Source: Cardinalis cardinalis (lineage: Eukaryota; Chordata; Aves; Passeriformes; Cardinalidae). From it: a stretch of 64,000 nucleotides of DNA. The notes beneath the pieces are model-generated. The model had not been told where the DNA came from, did not search any database, and saw only the letters and a program-made list of their open reading frames with translations. A program made the position numbers and the translations under genes. Shown here in pieces: positions 28,501 to 38,829 of the stretch. The DNA lies in assembly GCA_014549065.1 (NCBI GenBank), contig JACDOX010000027.1, positions 3,516,485 through 3,580,484 on the forward strand, read 5' to 3'. Each line of letters opens with the position of its first letter. Position 1 is the first letter of the stretch.

Positions 28501-29064
28501 TTTTTTTGCCTGTACATGGAAACTACAATGGAGCTAATTTCTTGTACAATGGAACTAATGATAAAATCCTAAAAGTGGAAAGAACTTCAGCAGGTCATCT
28601 GATCAATTTTCATGACCTGAATTAGGATCAACAAAAGTTACTTTAATTTTGATCTACAATCTCAAATCATGGAAAGTACAACTTCACTGGGCAATCAATT
28701 CCCAACTTCCTTATTATCACTGTGAGATCAGTTTTCCCTATTGCCAAAGCTGAATCTCCTTTGCTTCAATATTTTTCCTGATCATGCAGTGATCAAAAAT
28801 TCTCCTTGCTCTTTGCAGTAGCATTTTCTCACAACCTGGCAATGTTTCTTATCTGCCTTAAGATACTATTTTTGGACATCCCAGTATGAGGTTTACCGGT
28901 TTTGATGTGATGCTACTGTACAAGCTAAAATTGGACTGCCTTGCAGTGCACCATCAGTCCTTCCTGGCTTCATGTCAAATAGAAATGGAATGAGCATCAT
29001 CCTAGTCATTAATTGAAATATTGGAAGGATCTACAAGTTGCTTGTAAGATGAGACAGGCACATA
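22582..29064. other. Intergenic, possible regulatory segments
   Basis: No gene is seen. Two low-repeat stretches, about 23440-23600 and 27240-27480, read like possible conserved non-coding elements because they are dense in transcription-factor-like words (ATTTACATAT, TTTAATGACC, the STAT-like pair). This is an impression that only alignment can test. Confidence 0.4.
27330..27354. promoter_or_regulatory. Candidate STAT / NF-kB motif cluster
   Basis: Two TTCNNNGAA elements, TTCTGGGAA (27330-27338) and TTCCCAGAA (27346-27354), are exact reverse complements of each other. The first overlaps GGGAATTCCC (27334-27343), which matches the NF-kB consensus GGGRNNYYCC. Motif match only; function is inferred. 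Confidence 0.35.
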
Positions 29065-29150
29065 TTAGAATCATACAATCATAGAATAGTTTTGGTTTGG
29101 AAGGGACCTTTAAAGGTCATCTAGACTAACCCCCCTGCAATGAGCATTCC
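29065..29150 (-). mobile_element. CR1 LINE 3' end fragment
   Basis: On the - strand this reads as a CR1 tail. The + strand shows AGAATCATACAATCATAGAA, then GGAAGGGACCTTTAAAGGTC and ATCTAGACTAACCCCCCTGC. It is very short and strongly 5'-truncated. Confidence 0.88.
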
Positions 29151-30099
29151 TTTCCATTCCAATTCCCTTCCTTTCATTGCTGCTGAGTTCTAAATTTGGC
29201 ATTACACTTAGGAAAGAAGAAAAACAACCCAGGGATAGTTCAAATGAAAGGAAGAAAATGAGACAGGAGTTCAAAAATTGGCATGTAAGGAAAGGCAGAA
29301 ATAACTGGATCAGGTTTTTACTTGAAGGCATAAATAATGGAGGCCACTTTCCACTTTCCCTGTCAGAAATTTGTGCACCATTTCTTGTTTGAACTCCTGA
29401 GGCTTTAATATATCTCCACTGCTTTTTATTATGNTTTTTTTTTCATTAAATGAAAATGCCACTCAGAACCTAATATTTCCTCATTGTAAGGAAGCTAAAA
29501 ACTGCAATTACCTTTAAACTCTTTTCAATAAGCTAAACAAATAATCCCTTTAGCTATGTCTTATTTTCAAGCCATTGATGATCTTCATGCAGCCTATCCC
29601 ACTTTCAACATCCCTATCCAAATGTATAGTAGCATTAAATGCAGCATCCTAGTAACTGACCTAAAATACTAATTACTGAATGCAAATTACCTTTCAATTA
29701 CTGTTGATTCCTGTCTTGGCACATTCATAAATGAAATCAGCCTTTTTCACTTTTACACCCTCTGGCATTCAGCTGTTGTTCACTGAACTCAATCCTTTAG
29801 CTACATGTTTCAGAATGCAGTTTGCTTGTAGATCCACACCTATTTCTTGTAGATTTAGGGACACCACCNTATCAAACTGCATTTTGTTTCAGAGGATCAA
29901 ATACACCACCTGTTCCACTGCTTCTAAGAGCAACCTTCAGCCTAACACAGCACACAGCACTGCCGTGAGTCACATNGAGCATAACTCCTACAAAAATACC
30001 CAATATTGGTTTAAAATATTCACTGTAGAATTGATACACACAATTGTTTTAGGGGACAATTACTCTTTGCTTTACTGCCAATCTAAATATTAATAGTTT

Positions 30100-30141
30100 C
30101 AGCTTCCAGCCTAAACCATTCTGTGATTCTTCNATTCCNTG
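30100..30141 (+). mobile_element. Minimal CR1 tail
   Basis: TTCCAGCCTAAACCATTCTG followed by degenerate GATTC repeats is the last few tens of bases of a CR1 LINE. It is old and nearly gone, about 400 bp upstream of the CpG island. Confidence 0.65.
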
Positions 30142-30889
30142 CACTGGGCAGCACATCAGGAAGAGCACTGGTGGTCGGCACAGCACTGCAGGCACTCCAT
30201 GTATGATATAGGTGAAGAATGGGATGAAAGGCACATGTAGCCCATGGACTGAGACTGCCATGCCACAGAGCAGGTATGGAGAACATACAAGTATGGAACC
30301 TCTGCTCCTTTGGTAACACTAAGGGCGGGGTTTTTGCAACTTTAGGTACTTACAAAAACCTCATTTTTGGACAGCTTGCATCTGAGTATATCAATCTTTA
30401 AAATGTCAGAACATCCTTATGAAGCTGTCATTCCCACAAGAAAAACTGACACCTTCCCTAGGTCATAAAGGAATTTAATTTTTGACGGGAGTTCCTTAGG
30501 CCTGCATGTGGCACTCAGTGCCCCGGTCTGGCTGTCACGGTGGTGCCGGGTCACAGGCTGGGCTCAGGACTCAGAGGTCTTTCCCAAGCTGATTGATTCT
30601 GCGACTCGGAGCCGGGAAGGGGTGGTGTCTCCCGCGACGCCGAGCTCGCTCTGGGCATGACTCTTCCCAAAGCAGCCATGTCATCCCGGGNCCAGGCCCT
30701 GGGACTGCTCCAGCCTCTGCCGCAGCTCTCCCCAGCATCCAGCACTGCCCCTCAGCCGCGGGGCCCTTCCCCGCGGGCTCCCAGGACAGCGGCGGCCGCT
30801 CCCCCGGCTCCTGCTGCAGTGGGTGGATCCTGGGAGGTGCCAGCCGCTTCCCTCCCCTTCCCCTCTCCCTGCGGGCTCGGCGCTGAGGA

Positions 30890-30969
30890 GGCGCCTGAGC
30901 GCGGCAGCATCTTCCCTTGGCTCGCCGGGGCGGGGGGAGGAGCCGCCGCCGCCGCCTCGGAGAAGGAAG
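30890..30969 (+). other. RCBTB2: Probable non-coding first exon of RCBTB2 (5' UTR); start approximate
   Basis: The donor GGAAG|GTGAGG at 30969/30970 is close to consensus and lies at the downstream side of the promoter-like GC boxes. It pairs naturally with the acceptor at 38768/38769, whose exon carries the initiator ATG after 22 nt of leader. The 5' limit is a guess, as no start-site signal can be read. Other donors inside the island are possible. Confidence 0.5.
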
Positions 30970-31020
30970 GTGAGGTGCGGAGCACGGGGGTGGGAAGGGG
31001 AGGGAAGGGCCTGGGCTCCC

Positions 31021-31062
31021 CCCCTTCCCTGTGCTTTCCCTCCCTTCCCTGTGCTTTCCCTC
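31021..31062 (+). repeat. Tandem duplication of a pyrimidine-rich unit
   Basis: CCCTTCCCTGTGCTTTCCCT occurs twice in succession just inside intron 1, within the CpG island. Confidence 0.85.
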
Positions 31063-31639
31063 CATGGGCGGCCGGCGGTGGGGAGCGGGAGCGGGGCCGG
31101 GGCAGGGCGCGGCCGCCCGTGCTGCGTGTGCTGGGCCGGGCTGGGGCTGCGCTCCGCGGGGCCTCGTTTCTCAGGCACCCGGTGTGTAAATGGCCGATAA
31201 TGGGAATGGCGGTGTGTCTGTCTGTCTGTGTGTGTCTGTGAGTCAGTCTGCGTGTGCTCCGTCAGTAATCCCGTGTGTGGTGTGCCGGTGCGCGCTGCCC
31301 GCAGGTGCGCAGAGGTGTGGTGGCGGTGGTGGCGGCACTACAGCCGAGCTGAGCTTGGTGGCCCGGTTGTGGCTTTAAGGAAAAGAAGGGATACTTTGGA
31401 AAGCAGTCACCGTTTGTTTATTGTGTGGGAGATGGGAGGATTTCGTAGCGTTTCCTTGGGCAAGTGAAATTGCTAATATCGGGCACAGTCAGCCAACAGG
31501 TTTTACTCAGGTTGCGAGTGGGGTGAGGTCTGTAGGAATGATGCTTGTGCACCGTCAGAAACTATTTGGGCTGANGAACGATGTGCTTTCCGGTACATGA
31601 AGGGAACTTACAGGAAAGATGGGGCAAGACTGTTTATAA

Positions 31640-31914
31640 GATAATGTAGTGGGAGGACAAGGGGGAACAGGTTCAAATTGAAAAGGAGTATATTTAGAGT
31701 AGATGTTAGGAAAAAATCTTCACTGTGGTTGGTGAGGTATTGGAACAGGTTGCCCAGAGAGCTGTGGATGCCCCATCCTTGGAGGTGTTCAAGGCCGATT
31801 TGNATGGGGCTCTGAGCAACCTGGTCTAGTGGAAGGTGTCCCTGCCCATGGCAAGGGTTGGANCAAAATTATGTGTGTGGTCCCTTCCAAGCCAAATCAT
31901 TCTATGATTCCATG
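31640..31914 (+). mobile_element. CR1 LINE 3' part in RCBTB2 intron 1
   Basis: It contains GTTAGGAAAAAATCTTCACT, GGAACAGGTTGCCCAGAGAG, CTTGGAGGTGTTCAAGGCC and CCCTGCCCATGGCA, and ends with ATTCTATGATTCCATG. These are the conserved 3' segments of CR1. It forms an inverted pair with the next CR1. Confidence 0.95.
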
Positions 31915-32249
31915 TTGGAGGATGTGAAAGCAAACATGGGATAAAGGAAATGTTTAGAAGTAATCATCCTGCTCAATGTTGATAGAAGAGATAATACCAT
32001 CCAGGTATAGGAAATAAAATGTGACAGAATTATGTGGGATGTGAATGATGTGATGAACTGTAAAGTAGAAGGAGGAGACTGTGGATGAAGAAAAACAGTC
32101 AAGCGTATCATTGCTTTGACCCAAGAAAATTTTAAGAGCTTTTGATAGTGTCTGCTATGGAGCACAGGAGTTGGCTTTGTATAAGAATATCACTTACTGA
32201 GAGATACTGTCAGGAATTATGTCACAGATGGATTTCTTTCTTAGACTGT

Positions 32250-32637
32250 AAAATCACAGAATGGTTTGTATTGGGAGGGACCTTAAAGATCATCTGGTTC
32301 CAGCCTCCCTGCCATGGGNAGGAATACCATTCACTAGATCAGGTTGCCCCTGGCCTCATCCAAAGGCCTTGAACACTGCCAGAGATGAGGCATCCACAAC
32401 TTTTCTCAGCAAAATGTTTGCACCCTCACCACCATCTTGAAGAATTTCTTCCTGAGATCTCATAGATTCTGTCCTCTTGTAGTTTAAATCCATTGTTCGT
32501 CAAATCTCCCTTGTTCAATCACTATCTGCCTGTGTAAAAAGTTACTCTCCCTCCTTTTTATAAGCCCCCTTTAAGTACTGAAAGGCCACAGTGAGGTGGC
32601 CTGGAGCCTCTTCTTCTCCAGGCTGAACAGCCCAGAG
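32250..32637 (-). mobile_element. CR1 LINE 3' part in RCBTB2 intron 1, inverted
   Basis: The reverse complement of a CR1 3' end. The + strand begins AAATCACAGAATGG, continues GGGACCTTAAAGATCATCTG and CCCTGCCATGGG, and ends near CTTCTCCAGGCTGAACAGCC. It faces the CR1 at 31640-31914 tail to tail, with about 335 bp between them. Confidence 0.95.
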
Positions 32638-35600
32638 ATGCAGATGATGGCATCATTTAGACACACAGTGATCCAGATGATCTTACATACATACACCTTG
32701 CCCAATAAGCACTGAATTGCCTTAGACTTGCTCTCAGGTAAGCAGTGTGAAAATTCTGGGAAAAGGTGGTTCATTAGTCAGCTTGTGATCTTGGATCACA
32801 TTTCTAATTAAGTTAAATAAATAGAAATATAATAGGTGACTAAACAGGTTTGAAATTCTTTGTTTTAGAAACTTGGAAAAATCAAGAGGATTAATTAGTG
32901 ATGTTGTTTGTACGGGAGTCCCGAGGGCCCTAGAAAGTAAAGAAGGTAGAAAGCTGTTTTATGCCAAAGGTAGAATCCATCTGGAATTTATGTCCAAAAA
33001 AAAATTAAATAGGTCTGTTGAAAACAACTTCTAACCATCAAAAAGGATTTTAGAAATAAAGATGAGAAAAAGGATAGTTAAGCAAAGTGAAGGTGAAGAG
33101 ATAAAGTGCCAGTTCAATAGTAAGAATTGCAAAGGAATAGCAAAAATAATTCTGAGTTAGTTATAGACAATTGTTTTTTTAAGTTTCTTTAATAATGTAA
33201 GTGAAAACAATAATAGAAGCAAGACCGCAGAGTGATAAATTTGAGGTAAAATGGCCGTGGCATCATGATGCATATCATTTGTTGCAGTTTGGAGGAGGCT
33301 ACTGCAGTGAATATACTTAATGTTAAATACTCCAACTTTTGCCTTGAAAGAATAACATTTTGTCTCTTAATTATTTTTTAAGGGTTGAAAAACCTCTGTT
33401 TGTTATGCCTGATGCTGTTANGCTCTTGCCACTTCATGTCCAGCAGTTCCAGTATCAGAAGACTGGAACNGTACATTTGGGTATTTAACAGTATCAGTTA
33501 TTGGTAGAGGAAGTGGGGTAACTTTTCTTTCTCATGCACATTCTATTTACTGTTTTTTCTCTCTCCTATAACATNCACTGTCTTCTTAGGCAGACAGCAT
33601 TAAGAGTATTAACAAATGGATTAATTTTGGATTAATTATGGATTAATTTTGTTTCCCTAAAGCTGGTTCATTGACCTCTCATGTTGGAAGGTCAGAATTA
33701 AGATAAGTTATCAATTCTACCAAATCAGTTGTATAGTAAATTAGTTTTATGTAGAATATAAAGTCAGCAAGAGCCAACAATTACATCAGTTGTATTTTAT
33801 TATGTTTGTGTTTCTGTATGGATTACAGNAACTGAAGTGCATTTAGAGTTTGGGTAACAATTCAGCAAAGAGAAGGAACCTTTCAAGTTAAGTTTTTTGA
33901 AAATCCTAGATTANTCATATCAAAATTGTGAACAGATGTTTTTCTTTGGCACCTCAGGTTAGATAGAGGTTACATTAGATTACATGAGGTTAGATTTTGA
34001 TGCAAGAATGGCATCTTGTTCCCAACAGACTGGGATTCCCAAAAGGTTTGATTATTTTAACACATCTCAAGGTCTAGAGATAGTGCTCNTTATGTTTTTT
34101 TCCTTTTACCGGAGAAATAAACCAGTAATTATGTGAAAGTGACTCCAGCATCTTCCTATAATACTTTTCAGTGCTTAAAGTAGTTCTTGCATTGTTTCCA
34201 TGTTCTGAAACCTCTTGTTTGCCTTCAAAAGGTAGTTTTGCATGTGTAGAAAGAAGTGTAAATACTTCTAATTGAAAATGTGTTTTGATTGNCATTTTCT
34301 TATCAGGCTTTTTTAGCTGCTGACATTGACATTTCAGTAAGTCTACTGGAGGCTTAATTTAAAATAAACACTACTGTTTTCTTGTCTTTGTATTTCTNTC
34401 TTTTATTTGTTTGTTAAATAGCTTCTCTTTCTTAGTAGTTGCCAGCTTCTTTCTTCAAATCTTTTTTTAAAGTCAAGTAGATAGGTAGCCAAAGGTGTGG
34501 TATTATTTTTTCCAGATTGACTCTAGGGTTTGTAGAATGAGAAAAAAAATTGGGATTATTTTTTTATTTCTGCTTTAAATATTTTCTTTCTGGTGGGNGA
34601 TGATTTTTTCCAGTTGCTTCCCCTCTTGTTGCTGGCTGGTCAACAATCCNCCATTCTACGGCAGCGATGGTGATAGACTTTTCTAAAGGGGAAAAAGTAA
34701 CTGGAATGGGAATGAGAAAAATGAAGAGACTTAATATGAGCGCTTGTCTTACTATCACTTAGTATATAGATTTTGCATGTGAACCTCAGGAAGCTTCAGT
34801 GCAGTCATGCTGGATGTCCATCCCTGGAGCCCACAGGTGGAGCTGGATGTCATGCCAAAACACAGGTGGTGTCTGACAAGATGCTTGGCTGAAGTTTTGC
34901 TTCTGGAGATGGAGCCNGTAAAGAGTTTCTTGGATCTAGCCTCTAAAATGTGCCTTGATTTGCTTGTGTAATGAGTAGGCACACAGTGGAAATTGCATCA
35001 GGAGCAAAGAATTCACAGTCTGGTGTCATGGAGCAAGAAAGGAAGGAAAGAAGATGATACTTTAGTTGGAGTTTGAAGTTTTCCAAACAATCACTCACTG
35101 TTAAGGTCTGCAATTTTTTGGTAATGGAAAATGCACATCAGTGGAAGAATAAATGATAAGCTGAGTTCTGTCAATTTATTGTCAGCACTAGGTATAGTAC
35201 TGGCATTTTACTGTACATGAAAAAAGAAGATAATTTTGGAAATAGTCTTCCTAGAAAGGAATGTGACCTGTTCAAGGAGTGCATGTTGGCAGTATTGGTG
35301 ATCTGATCTCTCCTGCAAAATTGCTTGGACAAGTAGCATGTAATGACTACTCTTGTAGGAAACTGCTGAGAAATCAGGAATATCAGAGAAGGTTAGGTTC
35401 CTTTTCTAAAAGTCTTATCAAGTCCCTTTTCTCTGNGACTTTTGCTTTGTAATCCTTCCTAAACCTGTGGTTAGAGTCCTTGGGGAAGAAGCTGCAGACA
35501 GACCTTTGAATCAGCAGATGAGGTTCATAAATGNTCAAGTTAAGTGGGAGGAAATACTAAGTGGAGCTCAGAAAATTTTTGTTTGCTTGCCAAGTTCCTA

Positions 35601-38600
35601 GAGAGAGACTCTACAAGAATGTTTGCATTCAGATGAGTCAGTGAACCTGTTTAAATATTTAGGGTTAAATGGTCTGGGACTGTTAATGAAGCTTGGCTAC
35701 CAGATTTAGTATTTATGTTCTTTAACTCAGTCTTATGTGTACTGCAGAAGCATATGTGTCTTACCCCAAGACTTCTCGTGGCTGGACCAAAATGATGGTC
35801 AATTCTTCCAGTTTCCAAGACCTAAACTCAGACTGCCAGAGTATGCTGTCCAGATTCTTAATTGTACTTGGATTCCAGATAAGAGATTTGTGGAANTTTA
35901 TTATAAATATTTTTATATCATAAGGCTGTGCACGGCCTCAAGAAGTGAATGTTTACAATAATGATATTTTCTCCTTTAGATTTACACTTCAGAATCCTTC
36001 TTTTTTTGGAAATACAGATAGTGAAAGTTATAAAAAGTTTTCAGGCATGAGAAATATTTCTGGCTTACCTTTTTACTTTCTAAAATAAGTATTGCATTCT
36101 TTTTGCATGTAGTGGCTAGCTATTTTAAAGTAGTGAGTTTTAGCACTTGTGCACATAAGATCTAGTAGACAAACAATATCAGTAACTTGTCTGAAATAGC
36201 TAGGATATGTTTTTCTCCTGTATCTGATTTACTCAAATATACAGGGTTTTGTCTTTTAATTTTTGATAAAAATACTGTTTTTTCTTTGCTTGACTGCCTT
36301 TACAATGGTTACTTTTCTGGAGGAAAATTTGTGCAAGTAGGCAAATATGAATCATTGCTAATATTTTAAAGGTATATGGGNAAGAATAGTTCTTAAACAG
36401 GCTTAATTTTTTTCTGTCCTTATTCTTGGGATCCCCAGGTGGATGTATACTTCTAAATCAATTACAGGTTTTTAGAAAGAAGAGCTTTGCAGATACAGAT
36501 NTGTGGCACTCAGTATGTACTTTTATTAGAAGACATGAATTTGAATAGAAGAATAAACTGGCATAATTTGAGTCACCCTGTGTACTCCTGTAGGGTTGCC
36601 CAGAAATAAGATGTCTGTGTTTGCAGAGCAAACTGGAAATGGAGTTGCAGGGCAATTTTCTCATNGTTATATATAAGATAAAATATGTTCTAACTTTTGA
36701 GTTGGGAGGGCTTGTAACTGATATTTGTTATGGAAGAGTCAAGGCAAAACTGTCAGGAGTCTGAAAAGTAATGAAGTGGAACACTTTTTATTAATTAACT
36801 GAGGTAGTTAGATCCNAATGTATCTTGATGCTAACAAATCAACTGCTTTTAAGTGAAGCTATGCTTTTGTCTGAGCTGGTGCAATTGAAGTGAAATACTG
36901 GAACCTGAAGAATCATGGGTATCAGTTTTGTATCAAATGGTGCTGCAAAATACTGGATAGCCTTGATAGTCAATTTCACAAGAGGACTACTAGCATACTN
37001 GAAATTAAATGTTTCAGAACAGTTCAGTAGTAANGGCAAAGGCCTTGATTAGGGGAGTTGTTTCTACTTTAAATAGAGATAATGTACCCAAAATCAACTG
37101 TTGCATTCTTGTTTTTTGAGCAAGTATGTTGAAGAAAATAAGCAGTTCCTTAACTGCAAGAACTCAGGTAGTTCCCCCATTTCCATGAAGGCATAAATCT
37201 TGGTAAAAGGCTGTGTGTGCTTATTCAGGGCTCTGCTCAGCTGCACAGGCAGAACCGTCTGGTGCCATTTAGTTCTTGGCTGCTGCTCCAGCTTGGCATG
37301 GATGTGTGGGTATCTTGTGGGTCCTGTATCATATCTGCCAGCACTGTTTGGTGTCAGGGATCCCCAAGGTCATCTCAGATACCAGAAGGTGCTGATGTGT
37401 AGGTGACTGAGTCAGCTCTTTAGTCTCTTCTAGTTGAAGGGGAATATAACTTGGCTTCCAGGTGTTTCAGTTTGGTTGTGTGTTTGAGCCTTAAGCTCAA
37501 AATCACCATGGACTTTCACACATGAGCTAAATTCATGCAATGTCTCAAACTAGCTGTATAAAATACACGCTGTCTGTGTAGATTTGTGGGTTTTGTCAAA
37601 GCTTAACCTTATTAGTTGTGCATATTCAGTATGGTGAAGCTGCAGAGTTGTTCAGGTTTTTATTTGTTTCAAGAAAATAATTTTTGGTTTTTTTATTCAG
37701 TAGATTACATGTTGAATCATTAACATTTATCATACTTAAGTCATACTAATTTCATGTATTTTGTGTAATTGGATTAGGTCTTATGGCATGAAGTCTTACA
37801 TAAGATGTGTTTAATAGTAATTTAGGTAGTTTTATGCAGTTACATTTGATACTTGTTTTAATGTGGTATTAGTCTGAAAATTAATTCAGTAAAATGGTGA
37901 CTTTTTTTTTGGATGTTATTCTGTCTGTAGTCAGAATTTGAGACACATGTGATTTTATGGGAGAAATAAACAAATTTTAGCTATGTCAGAACCAATGTAC
38001 CTCAAAGGAAATGATGAGTACAGTTTTCATCACTGTTCAGTGAAAGAGGCCTGTACAGCTTCAAAGCTGCTTCTCATTTTTGTAGTTTTACTGAAAAGAG
38101 AGTTGCATGGCTTTGTTAGGAAATAATTTTAGGATAGTAGAGTTGTGCATATTTGTGAAGAAACATTTGGTCTGAAGATCTGTTTCTATTGATAATGTAC
38201 NTCATAGAAATGATGCAGGTAATTTACGGGGCTGACAATATTTTCTGAAGCAGAATGAATTTTTTAGCAGCTCTCAGTAAACCTGAAAAGACTCAAAAGT
38301 TTTTCTAGCATTGGTTTCAGAATGGAACTGGAATAAGTNAATTTGAAGGCGTAAGCCAGAAATTGAATTCTCTGAGCAGTGTGCTTTTTCTTTGCTGAAA
38401 GAAATGTCTTAAAGNATTATGTCAGAAAGGTTCTTAATTTATTTCTACTGCAATGAAAAGACATTGGAGTATGGTGCTCATAAAACATCTTTCTTTCCAA
38501 TCACAATCTGATTAATTTTCCTATTTGTTTTAAAAAGATGTTTTGTCCAAGAATTAATATTTTAGGTAAGACTACAGAAGAGCAGAGTCTGCCTAACTGA

Positions 38601-38768
38601 TCATTGNATAGTTGTATGTAAAAGCAAAGCTGAGAGCTTTGCATTTCTTGTGTTCTCACCCCGCAGAAGAAGATAGTTCTGGCTTAATATTAAATGTGCA
38701 TGGTTTCAGAAAGCATTGTTTCAGCAATATGGTATGATGATTTTAACCACAGCTCTCTCTCTCTGCAG
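32638..38768 (+). other. RCBTB2: Remainder of RCBTB2 intron 1
   Basis: About 6.1 kb of AT-rich intron without a recognised repeat or exon. It ends in a CT-rich pyrimidine tract before the exon 2 acceptor. Additional 5' UTR exons could hide here, but none can be supported from sequence alone. Confidence 0.6.
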
Positions 38769-38829
38769 GGGGACACAAGCACAAATCCATATGGAGGATG
38801 AGCCTCCTCCTCAAGGAGTCAGTGCCAAG
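38769..38829 (+). CDS. RCBTB2: RCBTB2 exon 2: 5' UTR end and first 13 codons
   Basis: A strong acceptor (CT repeat then CAG) ends at 38768. The first 22 nt are leader and the ATG is at 38791, encoding MEDEPPPQGVSAK. The donor AAG|GTCAGA is at 38829/38830, phase 0. The start context is poor at -3 (C) but has G at +4. It matches in position and acidic character the N-terminal leader of human RCBTB2 as I recall it, which supports this exon although it is short. Confidence 0.85.

Larger units (their letters stand above)
30520..31340 (+). promoter_or_regulatory. RCBTB2: CpG island, likely RCBTB2 promoter
   Basis: This is a strongly GC- and CpG-rich block in AT-rich surroundings. It contains GC-box (Sp1-like) runs such as GGGGCGGGG near 30927, a CCG trinucleotide run around 30943-30956, and more G-rich boxes near 31080-31110. 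No TATA box is evident, which is typical of a housekeeping-type CpG-island promoter. The start site cannot be placed exactly; it should lie upstream of the donor at 30969. The island could be bidirectional, but no upstream gene is visible on the - strand. Confidence 0.8.

Noticed and set aside
1..30500. Search for CYSLTR2, the mammalian upstream neighbour
   Set aside because: CYSLTR2 would show a single-exon frame of over 300 codons with seven membrane segments; no such frame exists on either strand.
30571..31178. Overlapping open frames of 164-194 codons on both strands in the CpG island
   Set aside because: They are rich in Pro, Gly, Ala and Arg, as expected from translating a GC-rich promoter, and have no domain signature or splice context.
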